A stretch of 7,763 bases of DNA from an uncultured Lachnospiraceae bacterium. Its GTDB lineage: Bacteria > Bacillota > Clostridia > Lachnospirales > Lachnospiraceae. Below, in pieces: positions 1 to 6,061 of the stretch. Positions within the stretch are counted from its first letter, which is position 1. Each line of letters begins with the position of its first letter. The DNA lies in NCBI GenBank assembly GCA_900313435.1, contig OMRF01000052.1, positions 1 through 7,763 of the forward strand. Direction: 5' to 3'. The notes beneath the pieces are model-generated. The model was not told the DNA's origin and ran no database searches. It saw only the letters and a list, made by a program, of their open reading frames with translations. The position numbers were made by a program, and so were the translations under genes.

Positions 1-899
1 GAAAGCGCAACATCGATCACGGCCTTTAAAAAATCGTATCCGGTGGAAAGGCACACAAGGTCCGAGCCTATCATGTCTCCTCCCATCCTTCCGCCGATCT
101 CAATTATCTTTATATTCCCGTCACGATCGATCTTGATCTCGGAATGCGAGGCGGAGTCTGTGATCATTAAGGTATCAAGGGCGTGAAAAACGGTATCTTT
201 TACCTTTGAAAACATCTCTGAAGAAACCTCCGCGGGCTCAAGATGTGCGGTCTCAATGAAGTTGGGCGAACCCGTGGTAAACTTCTCCGTCATGGCAAGG
301 AAATGATGTTTCCCTCCGTATGAGATACATTCGACGCTGTATTCCTTACCCTTAGCGTACTCTTCAACAAGGGCAGCCTTTATGAACCCCTCTCCTTTTG
401 CTCTTTCTATCGCGTCGAAAAGTCCCTTTTCATCATAGAGCTTTGTGATACCTCTTGACCCCGACCGGTCAAGGGGCTTTACGATGACGGGATAGGATAA
501 AGTAATACCTTCAAGATCTTCCGGGCCTTTTACAAGAACGCTCTTAACCGAAGGATCCCCTCCCCTTTCAAAGGCCTTTCTCATCTCGTGCTTGTTGGTG
601 GAAATCAAGGCGCACTGTTTTCCGTTTCCACAAAGCCCCATCATATCCGCCACATAGTTCACAGTCACCGTCGCAAGATCGGAAGCAATTGATGTGATTC
701 CGGAAATCCCTATATCACGGCACTTTTCAAGTATCCTTTCTTTTTCGGTGATCGAGATCGGATAAAAATGATCCGCCGCCTTCTCTCCGGGGTCTCCTGC
801 CTCCCAGGCAAAAACATGGGTAATAAGCCCCATTTCCTTCGCCTTTTCAATGAGCGGTACCTGAAGATAAGATGCTCCGATTATCGCGATATCTTTCAT
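1..899 (-). CDS. ATP-grasp ligase (carboxylate-amine ligase / CPSase-like), 3' end outside window
   Basis: The minus-strand frame opens at ATG 899-897 and stays open to the left edge, giving 299 residues without a stop, so the C-terminus is missing. Residues 1-135 form an N-terminal pre-ATP-grasp fold starting MKDIAIIGASYLQVPLIEKA. The ATP-grasp domain follows. VIVKPLDRSGSRG (138-150) supplies the nucleotide-binding lysine K141 and the glycine-rich loop. VEEY (178-181) is the hinge. HSEIKID (252-258) and IIEIGGRMGGD (265-275) supply the metal-binding acids E254 and E267 and R271. Such enzymes activate a carboxylate as an acyl phosphate and join it to an amine or other nucleophile; the substrate cannot be read here. 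The start is fixed by an ATGA overlap with the epimerase gene and by AGGA at 907-910, 7 nt upstream. As last visible gene of an amino-sugar cassette, acylation of the sugar amine is a reasonable inference, not shown. PurK/PurT, carbamoyl-phosphate synthase and biotin carboxylase roles look less likely from the context. Confidence 0.88.
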   Translation of the reverse strand, partial: MKDIAIIGASYLQVPLIEKAKEMGLITHVFAWEAGDPGEKAADHFYPISITEKERILEKCRDIGISGITSIASDLATVTVNYVADMMGLCGNGKQCALISTNKHEMRKAFERGGDPSVKSVLVKGPEDLEGITLSYPVIVKPLDRSGSRGITKLYDEKGLFDAIERAKGEGFIKAALVEEYAKGKEYSVECISYGGKHHFLAMTEKFTTGSPNFIETAHLEPAEVSSEMFSKVKDTVFHALDTLMITDSASHSEIKIDRDGNIKIIEIGGRMGGDMIGSDLVCLSTGYDFLKAVIDVAL

Positions 900-1906
900 T
901 CCTCTGTCCTGTCCGAAAAAACAGCCCTTGAAGGATTTTCCATTTCCCTTTTGTAATCCTCCATCATCGACTTAAAATCAGTATATTCCGGCACAAAGGA
1001 AAAATCCCTTTTTGCCTTTTCCATCGAAAAGAGAAATGAGGGGGTATTATTCTTCTTCTCGGGACGAAGCACTATCTTTGAGCCCTTATCCTTGCCAAAG
1101 ACCTCTATCACTGCCTTTGCCTGGTCAAGGAGAGTTAGGGATGTCTGGCTTGTCATATTATAAAGACCGTATGTCTTTTCGCTTTCCATAGCCATTACAT
1201 ATGCTCTTGCCACATCCTTGACATAGATGATATCACGGCTGATATCGGGATCTCCCCAGATCTCGATATCTTTTCCCTGCGCCGCATTTTCAATGAAGGT
1301 CTGAATACCTGATTTATAGGGCTTTCCGTTCACATTTATGGTGCCGTGGGGTCCCACCCCGTATACCGGCGGGAACCGGAAGACTGCGCACTGCATATGA
1401 TGCTGCTGATTGTAATATTCCATAACATCATTTGACGCGTTCTTGCTTATCACATATACGCTGTGATCGCCTGTGAAACTGAAATTCCGCGGCTCCTCTT
1501 CGGTGATCGCATAATCCTTTTTCCATGCTCCGCTTACGTCAGAATAGGAGCAAGCTCCGATCACCTTTTTTACATTATGCTTCCTGGCCCATTCGAGCAC
1601 GTTTATGGTGCCAAGGACATTTACTTTAAAATAATCCTCTGCGTTTTCCTCTTCGACAAGGTCAGCCGTCGTATTTGCGGGAAGGAGTCCTGCAAGAAGG
1701 ATGATGCCTTCAACTCCTTCATCGGGAAGCTTCTTAAAATCCTCTTTATTTGTGATATCAAGCTTTAAGAAATCTGCGCCCTCCTTTGAAAGCGCATTGC
1801 CGACAGCTTCATTCCTTCCTGTCGCAAGGACCTTATACCCTTTTTCTAAAAAGGCTTCAGCGGTATACATCCCGATGAAGCCTGTCGCGCCGATTATTAT
1901 TATCAT
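896..1906 (-). CDS. Extended-SDR NAD(P)-dependent epimerase/dehydratase
   Basis: A 336-residue nucleotide-sugar-modifying enzyme of the extended short-chain dehydrogenase family, probably cytosolic. The Rossmann dinucleotide motif GATGFIG is at residues 6-12 (G6, G9, G12), right at the N-terminus, which supports this start. The catalytic pair of the YxxxK motif is Y151/K155 (YVISK), with a serine-rich stretch ACSYSDVSG (118-126) where the catalytic Ser/Thr normally lies. RFPPVYGVGP (177-186) and RDIIYVKDVARAY (224-236) are typical sugar-epimerase signatures. Family members carry out 4-epimerisation, 4,6-dehydration or 4-keto reduction of NDP-sugars; the sequence does not say which. The start ATG 1906-1904 overlaps the glycosyltransferase stop as ATGA, with GAGGAG at 1915-1920 spaced 8 nt away. 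Its stop overlaps the ATP-grasp start. It probably supplies or finishes the sugar handled by the neighbouring aminotransferase and glycosyltransferase. Confidence 0.92.
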   Translation of the reverse strand: MIIIIGATGFIGMYTAEAFLEKGYKVLATGRNEAVGNALSKEGADFLKLDITNKEDFKKLPDEGVEGIILLAGLLPANTTADLVEEENAEDYFKVNVLGTINVLEWARKHNVKKVIGACSYSDVSGAWKKDYAITEEEPRNFSFTGDHSVYVISKNASNDVMEYYNQQHHMQCAVFRFPPVYGVGPHGTINVNGKPYKSGIQTFIENAAQGKDIEIWGDPDISRDIIYVKDVARAYVMAMESEKTYGLYNMTSQTSLTLLDQAKAVIEVFGKDKGSKIVLRPEKKNNTPSFLFSMEKAKRDFSFVPEYTDFKSMMEDYKREMENPSRAVFSDRTEE

Positions 1907-2835
1907 TCTTCCTTCTCCTCGTTCAGTATCTCAGAGATCACATATATGGGCCTGTTCTTTGCCTCATTGAAGATATTTCCGATATAGATCCCTACCACGC
2001 CTATCGCCGCAAGTATGAGTCCGCCCATGAGAAATACCGAAGCGATAAGGGAAGCCCAGCCTGTAGTGACGTCATTGAAAGCTAATCTCCTGATGATGAG
2101 AACGATTATAAAAATGAAAGAGATTATCGCCATGGTAAAGCCCACCCCTACGGAAAAGATGAGGGGCTTGTTGGATTGGGAGGTGATGATCTCCGAGGCC
2201 ATCTTCATTTTCTTTCTGAAGCTGTAAGAGGATTTTCCCGAGAAGCGCTCTTCGGCCGGAAGATCGATCACCGCTTCATTAAAACCAAGCCACTTGATAA
2301 ACATGGTATAGGCCCTGTTATGCTCCCTCATGGAGCAGTAGGCATCTATCACCTTTCGCTTTGCGATGGAGAAATTATTGATGGAGCTGTCGTAAGTACC
2401 CTCCGTGAAATAATCATAGACCTTGTAAAAAAGCTTTGAGAATAATTTTGTGAGCCCTGAATCCACGCGTCCCTTTCGCCTTGAAAACACCACATCATGG
2501 CCCTCTGAAAGCTTTTCATAAAGGAGCGGGATATTCTCAGGTCTGTCCTGAAGATCACAGTCCATAACGACTACAGCATCTCCCCGGCTTTTGTCGAGAC
2601 CTGCGGTGATCGCCCTTATCTGCCCGAAATTTCTTGAGAGATTGATCCCGACCACCTTTTTGTCCGAAGCACATATCTTTTCGATATCTTCCCAGGAGCC
2701 CTGAGGGCAGCAGTCATTCACGAGGATGATCTCGTAATCATCGGTGATCGTTTGAAGACTCTCAGTAAGCCTCCTGTGAAGCTCAAACAGCGCCGCCCTG
2801 CAGCCATAGACCGGGATCACAACAGAAATATCCAT
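1903..2835 (-). CDS. Family-2 glycosyltransferase, ArnC/GtrB/DPM-like, with two C-terminal membrane helices
   Basis: A 310-residue GT-A glycosyltransferase that very probably moves a sugar from a nucleotide donor onto a polyprenyl phosphate at the inner face of the membrane. The N-terminus MDISVVIPVYG begins the GT2 fold. LVNDCCPQGS (38-47), NLSRNFGQ (65-72) and the metal-binding DCDLQD (92-97, DxD at D92/D94) match the ArnC/GtrB subfamily, as does RFSGKSSYSFRKK (197-209). Two hydrophobic helices follow, about 225-248 and 261-285, then IGNIFNEAKNRPIYVI (285-300), the usual end of this subfamily. Length is normal for the family. The start shares one base with the aminotransferase stop (TGATG). 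AAGGAG at 2844-2849, 8 nt upstream, lies inside the last codons of that gene, which indicates translational coupling. The acceptor lipid (undecaprenyl phosphate) and the sugar are inferred from the family and neighbours. Confidence 0.93.
   Translation of the reverse strand: MDISVVIPVYGCRAALFELHRRLTESLQTITDDYEIILVNDCCPQGSWEDIEKICASDKKVVGINLSRNFGQIRAITAGLDKSRGDAVVVMDCDLQDRPENIPLLYEKLSEGHDVVFSRRKGRVDSGLTKLFSKLFYKVYDYFTEGTYDSSINNFSIAKRKVIDAYCSMREHNRAYTMFIKWLGFNEAVIDLPAEERFSGKSSYSFRKKMKMASEIITSQSNKPLIFSVGVGFTMAIISFIFIIVLIIRRLAFNDVTTGWASLIASVFLMGGLILAAIGVVGIYIGNIFNEAKNRPIYVISEILNEEKEE
1904..1920 (-). promoter_or_regulatory. Ribosome binding site of the epimerase inside the glycosyltransferase C-terminal codons
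   Basis: The minus strand reads GAGGAG, 8 nt, ATG. The same bases encode the EEKEE tail of the glycosyltransferase, whose stop overlaps the epimerase start as ATGA. The site supports the chosen start and translational coupling. Confidence 0.8.
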
Positions 2836-2849
2836 CAGAAGAACTCCTT
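2833..2849 (-). promoter_or_regulatory. Ribosome binding site of the glycosyltransferase inside the aminotransferase stop region
   Basis: Read on the minus strand this is AAGGAG, 8 nt, ATG. The AAGGAG forms part of the codons for the aminotransferase's C-terminal KEFF. The stop TGA and start ATG share one base. The layout favours re-initiation by the terminating ribosome and fixes the glycosyltransferase start. Confidence 0.8.
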
Positions 2850-3959
2850 CACGGTCTTTATCACCTTTGAAACGTCATCATCCGTAATACCATAATACAT
2901 CGGAAGTCTCGTAAGTCTCTCGCTCTCCTTTGTAGTAAATTCATCCCTTCCAAAAAAGCTCCCGAATTTTTTCCCAGCGGGTGCGGAATGAAGAGGAACA
3001 TAATGAAATGCAGACTGAACGCCATTTTCCTTAAGATATGAGATGAAGGCTGTCCTTTCCGAAAGGTCGGAAAGCTTTACATAATACATATGGGCGTTAT
3101 GGCCGCAGTATTCCGGTATCACGGCAAGGGAAAGTTTTCCCTCCTTTTCAAGCGGCCGAAGAGCCCTGTCATATTTTTCCCAGGTTTTAAGCCTGTCACG
3201 ATTGATCTCGTCTGCTATCTCAAGCTGCGCCCAGAGATAAGCTGCATTAATGTCGCTTGGAAGATAACTTGAGCCGTAGTCCACCCAGGAATATTTGTCC
3301 ACCTGCCCCCGGAAATACTGGGCGCGGTTCGTACCCTTCTCGCGCATTATCTCTGCGGGGAGGATGTCATCTTCATTATTAATGATAATTGCTCCGCCCT
3401 CTCCCATTGAATAATTCTTTGTCTCATGAAAAGAGAAGCAGCCGAAGTCCCCAATGGTCCCAAGGGGTCTCCCCTTGTAGTCACTCATTATACCCTGAGC
3501 CGCATCCTCTATGACCTTCAGACCGTGACGGCGTGCTATATCCATAATCTCATCCATCTCGCAGGAAACGCCGGCATAGTGAACGGCGATGATCGCCTTC
3601 GTTTTTTCGGTTATGGCTTCCTCTATCTTCTTTTCGTCGATATTCATGGTATCAGGCCTGATATCGGTAAAGACGAGTTTCGCACCAAAGAGCACGGGGG
3701 CGTTCGCAGTTGAGGAAAAGGTGAAACTCGGGAGTATGACTTCATCCCCTTGTCCGATACCTGAAAGGTGGCAGGCCATCTCAAGGGCAGAGGTCGCGGA
3801 TGTGGTGAGAAGTATCTTTTTTGCCTTAAACCTTTCCTCAAGCCATTTCTCGCACTTCTTCGTAAACTGCCCGTCGCCGCAGATCTTCTTTGAGTCCACG
3901 GCCTCTTTCATATATGCAAATTCCCTTCCCGTAAATGTCGGGACATTAAAATCTATCAT
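2835..3959 (-). CDS. wecE: dTDP-4-amino-4,6-dideoxygalactose transaminase (WecE/RffA-like), DegT family
   Basis: A PLP-dependent sugar aminotransferase of 374 residues, close to the 376 of E. coli WecE. From memory of that protein the similarity is high over the whole length: MIDFNVPTFTG start, KICGDGQFTKKCEKWLE (25-41), RPDTMNID (101-108), VHYAGV (126-131), EDAAQG (151-156), FSFHETKNY (175-183), REKGTNR (206-212) and FRGQVDKY (216-223). K181 is the predicted Schiff-base lysine, with D152 and Q155 contacting the cofactor. WecE transfers an amino group from glutamate to dTDP-4-keto-6-deoxyglucose, giving dTDP-Fuc4N. A longer open frame reaches ATG 4040, but its first 27 codons run inside prfC and do not resemble the family. 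ATG 3959-3957, with GGGA about 7 nt upstream, is therefore chosen. This leaves a 14-bp gap after prfC. The glycine loop after K181 reads SMGEGG, one residue shorter than the TAGGEGG I recall for E. coli. Exact substrate is inferred. Confidence 0.92.
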   Translation of the reverse strand: MIDFNVPTFTGREFAYMKEAVDSKKICGDGQFTKKCEKWLEERFKAKKILLTTSATSALEMACHLSGIGQGDEVILPSFTFSSTANAPVLFGAKLVFTDIRPDTMNIDEKKIEEAITEKTKAIIAVHYAGVSCEMDEIMDIARRHGLKVIEDAAQGIMSDYKGRPLGTIGDFGCFSFHETKNYSMGEGGAIIINNEDDILPAEIMREKGTNRAQYFRGQVDKYSWVDYGSSYLPSDINAAYLWAQLEIADEINRDRLKTWEKYDRALRPLEKEGKLSLAVIPEYCGHNAHMYYVKLSDLSERTAFISYLKENGVQSAFHYVPLHSAPAGKKFGSFFGRDEFTTKESERLTRLPMYYGITDDDVSKVIKTVKEFF

Positions 3960-3973
3960 TATCTTTTCCCGGA

Positions 3974-5560
3974 TCAATTCCTTGCAAATTCTGAAAGAAT
4001 AAGACCTTTGTTCCTCTCCTCGGTCATCCTGATGGACCACTCATTTGCCCAGAGAAGGAGGGGCCTTCCTTTTAAGTCTTTTACCTTTTTCATATCGCTT
4101 GTTCCGCTGATCGATTCCATGTCTATGCCTTCGTTTTCAACCCAGCGGATATATTCATAGGGCAGGTTCTCAAGACCTATCTCCACATTGTATTCATGTG
4201 TAAGCCTGTATTTCAGAACATCAAACTGCAGTACGCCGACTACCCCGACTATTATCTCCTCCATACCGGTGTTGTACTCCTGGAAGATCTGGATAGCACC
4301 CTCCTGCGCGATCTGCTCTATGCCCTTCATAAACTGCTTTCTCTTCATGGTATCCACCTGCCGCACTCTCGCGAAGTGCTCCGGCGCAAAGGTGGGGATA
4401 CCTTCAAAAGCGAAATGCTCCTTTGAGGTGGTCACGGTATCACCGATCGAATATATGCCGGGGTCGAAGAGCCCGATTATGTCCCCCGCGTAGGCAGTAT
4501 CCACCACATGACGCTCCTCAGCCATCATGACCTGGGGCTGTGCGAGCCGAAGTTCCTTCTGTCCCTGAACATGATAGGCCGTCATTCCCGACTCAAAACG
4601 CCCTGAGACTATCCTCATAAATGCGATCCTGTCACGGTGGGCCTTGTTCATATTAGCCTGTATCTTGAAAACAAAGCCGGAGAAGTCCTGTGATTCAGGC
4701 TCAATCATTCCCTTGTCTGATATCCTCGAAAGCGGCGGTGTCGTCATTTCAAGAAAATAATGAAGAAAGGCTTCGACGCCGAAGTTCAAAAGAGCTGACC
4801 CGAAGAAGACCGGGGAAAGCTTTCCGCTCCTCACCCTTTCAAGGTCGAACTCCTCACCCGCGCCGTCTAAAAGCTCAAGGACACTGTTAAGAGCATCTTT
4901 TTCATCCTCTGAGACAAAAGCGTCTATCCCGGGAGACGAGAACGCTATCTCCTCCGAGCTCCCCTCCTTTGTCCCCTTCATGGTATCGGAAAAGATACTG
5001 ACATTTTTGCTGTTCCTGTCATATATCCCTCTGAATTCCTTTCCGGATCCTATCGGGAGATTGATGGGACAGACTGAAAGTCCGAGATTATTTTCTATAT
5101 CGTCAAGAAGCTCAAAGGTATCCTTGGCGTCGCGGTCCATCTTGTTGATAAATGTAAATACCGGGATGCCCCGCATGGATACTACCTTGAAGAGCTTCTT
5201 TGTCTGGGGCTCAACACCCTTTGACGCATCGATGACCATCACCGCGGAATCTGCCGCCATGAGGGTCCTGTAGGTATCCTCCGAGAAATCCTGATGTCCC
5301 GGGGTATCGAGTATGTTGATGCAGTAAGAGTCATACTCAAACTGAAGCACGGAGCTTGTTACGGAGATTCCCCTCTCCTTTTCTATCTCCATCCAGTCCG
5401 AAACCGCGTGACGGGCGGTGGCCTTTCCCTTTACGGAACCCGCGGTGTTTATCTGCCCGCCATAGAGCAGGAATTTTTCCGTAAGGGTAGTCTTTCCCGC
5501 GTCAGGATGGGAAATTATCGCAAAGGTCCTTCTTCTTTTTATCTCGTCGATATCCTTCAT
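3974..5560 (-). CDS. prfC: Peptide chain release factor 3 (RF3), translational GTPase
   Basis: A 528-residue cytosolic GTPase that ejects RF1/RF2 from the ribosome after peptide release; length matches E. coli RF3 (529). The G domain (about 1-275) has all the expected motifs: G1 SHPDAGKTT (17-25, with K23), G2 around RGISVTSS (63-70, T68), G3 DTPGHQDF (85-92), G4 NKMD (139-142) and G5 GSA (254-256). The beta-barrel domain II (roughly 290-385) and the RF3-specific C-terminal domain follow. Stretches such as KRKQFMKGIEQIAQEGAIQI and VVGVLQFDVLKYR distinguish it from EF-G and TetM-type proteins. Start ATG 5560-5558 has only a weak purine-rich site (AGAAAG) upstream. The gene lies 76 bp after rpsU, with a terminator hairpin in between, and no convincing promoter of its own was found in that gap. 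It is probably transcribed by readthrough from the rpsU promoter. The sugar cassette follows after 14 bp. Confidence 0.97.
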   Translation of the reverse strand: MKDIDEIKRRRTFAIISHPDAGKTTLTEKFLLYGGQINTAGSVKGKATARHAVSDWMEIEKERGISVTSSVLQFEYDSYCINILDTPGHQDFSEDTYRTLMAADSAVMVIDASKGVEPQTKKLFKVVSMRGIPVFTFINKMDRDAKDTFELLDDIENNLGLSVCPINLPIGSGKEFRGIYDRNSKNVSIFSDTMKGTKEGSSEEIAFSSPGIDAFVSEDEKDALNSVLELLDGAGEEFDLERVRSGKLSPVFFGSALLNFGVEAFLHYFLEMTTPPLSRISDKGMIEPESQDFSGFVFKIQANMNKAHRDRIAFMRIVSGRFESGMTAYHVQGQKELRLAQPQVMMAEERHVVDTAYAGDIIGLFDPGIYSIGDTVTTSKEHFAFEGIPTFAPEHFARVRQVDTMKRKQFMKGIEQIAQEGAIQIFQEYNTGMEEIIVGVVGVLQFDVLKYRLTHEYNVEIGLENLPYEYIRWVENEGIDMESISGTSDMKKVKDLKGRPLLLWANEWSIRMTEERNKGLILSEFARN

Positions 5561-5569
5561 AATATTCTT

Positions 5570-5611
5570 TCTGACAGAAATAAAGCCGCAAAAAATAATC
5601 TTTGCGGCTTT
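5570..5611 (-). terminator. Intrinsic terminator after rpsU (possible attenuator before prfC)
   Basis: A perfect 11-bp inverted repeat, AAAGCCGCAAA at 5582-5592 and TTTGCGGCTTT at 5601-5611, with an 8-nt loop. In the minus direction the stem is followed by a T-rich run (ATTTCTGTC). It starts 25 bp after the rpsU stop and ends just before the prfC start. On the plus strand the stem is followed by GAAAAC, so it is not a plus-strand terminator. Confidence 0.85.
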
Positions 5612-5636
5612 GAAAACTCATAAAATTCTAATTCGA

Positions 5637-5813
5637 TCACTTGAACTTGCGCTTGCGTGCTGCCTCAGACTTCTTCTTTCTCTTGACGCTGGGCTTCTCG
5701 TAATGTTCACGCTTTCTGATCTCCTGCAGTATTCCTGCATTCGCACAGCTCCTCTTGAAACGACGGAGTGCGTTGTCCAGAGATTCGTTTTCCTTTACTG
5801 TAACACTCGACAT
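5637..5813 (-). CDS. rpsU: 30S ribosomal protein S21
   Basis: A 58-residue, very basic protein of the small ribosomal subunit. The translation starts MSSVTVKENESLDNALRRFK and contains CANAGILQEIRKREHYEKPS (23-42), the typical S21 signature, then a Lys/Arg-rich tail ending RKRKFK. Length is normal for the family. The start ATG 5813-5811 follows a strong ribosome binding site (GAAGGGAGGG, about 7 nt upstream, minus strand 5821-5830). A consensus promoter lies about 75 bp upstream and a terminator just downstream. S21 binds near the anti-Shine-Dalgarno region of 16S rRNA and influences initiation. It is followed here by prfC, so the two translation-related genes are adjacent. Confidence 0.97.
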   Translation of the reverse strand: MSSVTVKENESLDNALRRFKRSCANAGILQEIRKREHYEKPSVKRKKKSEAARKRKFK

Positions 5814-5886
5814 TCTTTATCCCTCCCTTCGGCCGCAGATTTTAAAGCGTACCGTGCGGGCTTTCGGCATTTTTTCAGACACAAAG

Positions 5887-5909
5887 GGCATTATAGCATA
5901 AATAATGCC
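5887..5909. repeat. 8-bp dyad overlapping the rpsU promoter (possible operator)
   Basis: A perfect inverted repeat, GGCATTAT, 7 nt, ATAATGCC. One arm covers most of the -10 hexamer of the rpsU promoter and the other lies in its spacer. There is no T-run on either side, so it does not look like a terminator. A DNA-binding regulator site is possible. Part of the symmetry comes from the -10 sequence itself, so chance cannot be excluded. Confidence 0.5.
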
Positions 5910-5917
5910 TCAGTCAA
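5890..5917 (-). promoter_or_regulatory. Sigma-A promoter of rpsU with extended -10
   Basis: On the minus strand TTGACT (5917-5912) is followed after 16 nt by TATAAT (5895-5890), preceded by TGC as an extended -10. Transcription would start near 5882-5884, giving a leader of roughly 70 nt before rpsU. This is the only strong minus-strand promoter seen and probably drives rpsU and, through the terminator, prfC and the sugar cassette. Confidence 0.88.
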
Positions 5918-5987
5918 CAGCGATTTTTCGCTATACACGCCACTTTCCATATCAATCACTATTTTTTTATCAATTTTCAAGCTTTTA

Positions 5988-6016
5988 TTGTGTATTTTTT
6001 TCAAAACTGTTATTAT
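5988..6016 (+). promoter_or_regulatory. Probable promoter of the EAL/HDOD gene
   Basis: TTGTGT at 5988-5993 and TATTAT at 6011-6016 are separated by 17 nt. An AT-rich stretch lies upstream (about 5960-5980). Predicted transcription start is near 6023, leaving about 40 nt before the ATG. The -10 is good but the -35 matches only TTG of the consensus. A second -10-like GATAAT at 6031-6036 has no matching -35. Confidence 0.5.
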
Positions 6017-6049
6017 AGGCATAGTATTCTGATAATTATGTTAAGACTT

Positions 6050-6061
6050 GGAGGATAAAAC
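6050..6061 (+). promoter_or_regulatory. Ribosome binding site of the EAL/HDOD gene
   Basis: GGAGG at 6050-6054 lies 7 nt before the ATG at 6062. It is a near-consensus site and fixes the start of the gene. Confidence 0.85.

Noticed and set aside
896..3959. Horizontal transfer of the sugar cassette
   Set aside because: By eye its codon use resembles prfC and the EAL/HDOD gene, and no mobile element or integration repeat is visible at its right end; the left end is outside the window.
3589..4002. Plus-strand open frame of 137 codons
   Set aside because: Antisense shadow of the aminotransferase gene, with no recognisable domain.
3960..4040. N-terminal extension of the aminotransferase frame up to ATG 4040
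   Set aside because: It lies in a shifted frame inside the prfC 3' end, adds residues foreign to the family, and a family-matching start exists at 3959.
5814..5882. rpsU leader as a riboswitch or autoregulatory RNA
   Set aside because: The roughly 70-nt leader shows only weak pairings. A possible CCCTT/AAGGG pairing that would mask the SD uses bases upstream of the expected transcription start.
5919..5932. Small hairpin AGCG, ATTTTT, CGCT upstream of the rpsU promoter
   Set aside because: Only 4 bp of stem and no T-run after it in either direction; too weak to call.
6012..6017. A second minus-strand TATAAT upstream of rpsU
   Set aside because: No -35 like sequence at 16-18 bp spacing; likely chance in an AT-rich region that also holds the plus-strand -10.
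5610..6032. Plus-strand open frame of 140 codons covering rpsU and the intergenic region
   Set aside because: It is antisense to the certain rpsU gene, spans its promoter, has no good ribosome binding site and encodes nothing recognisable.
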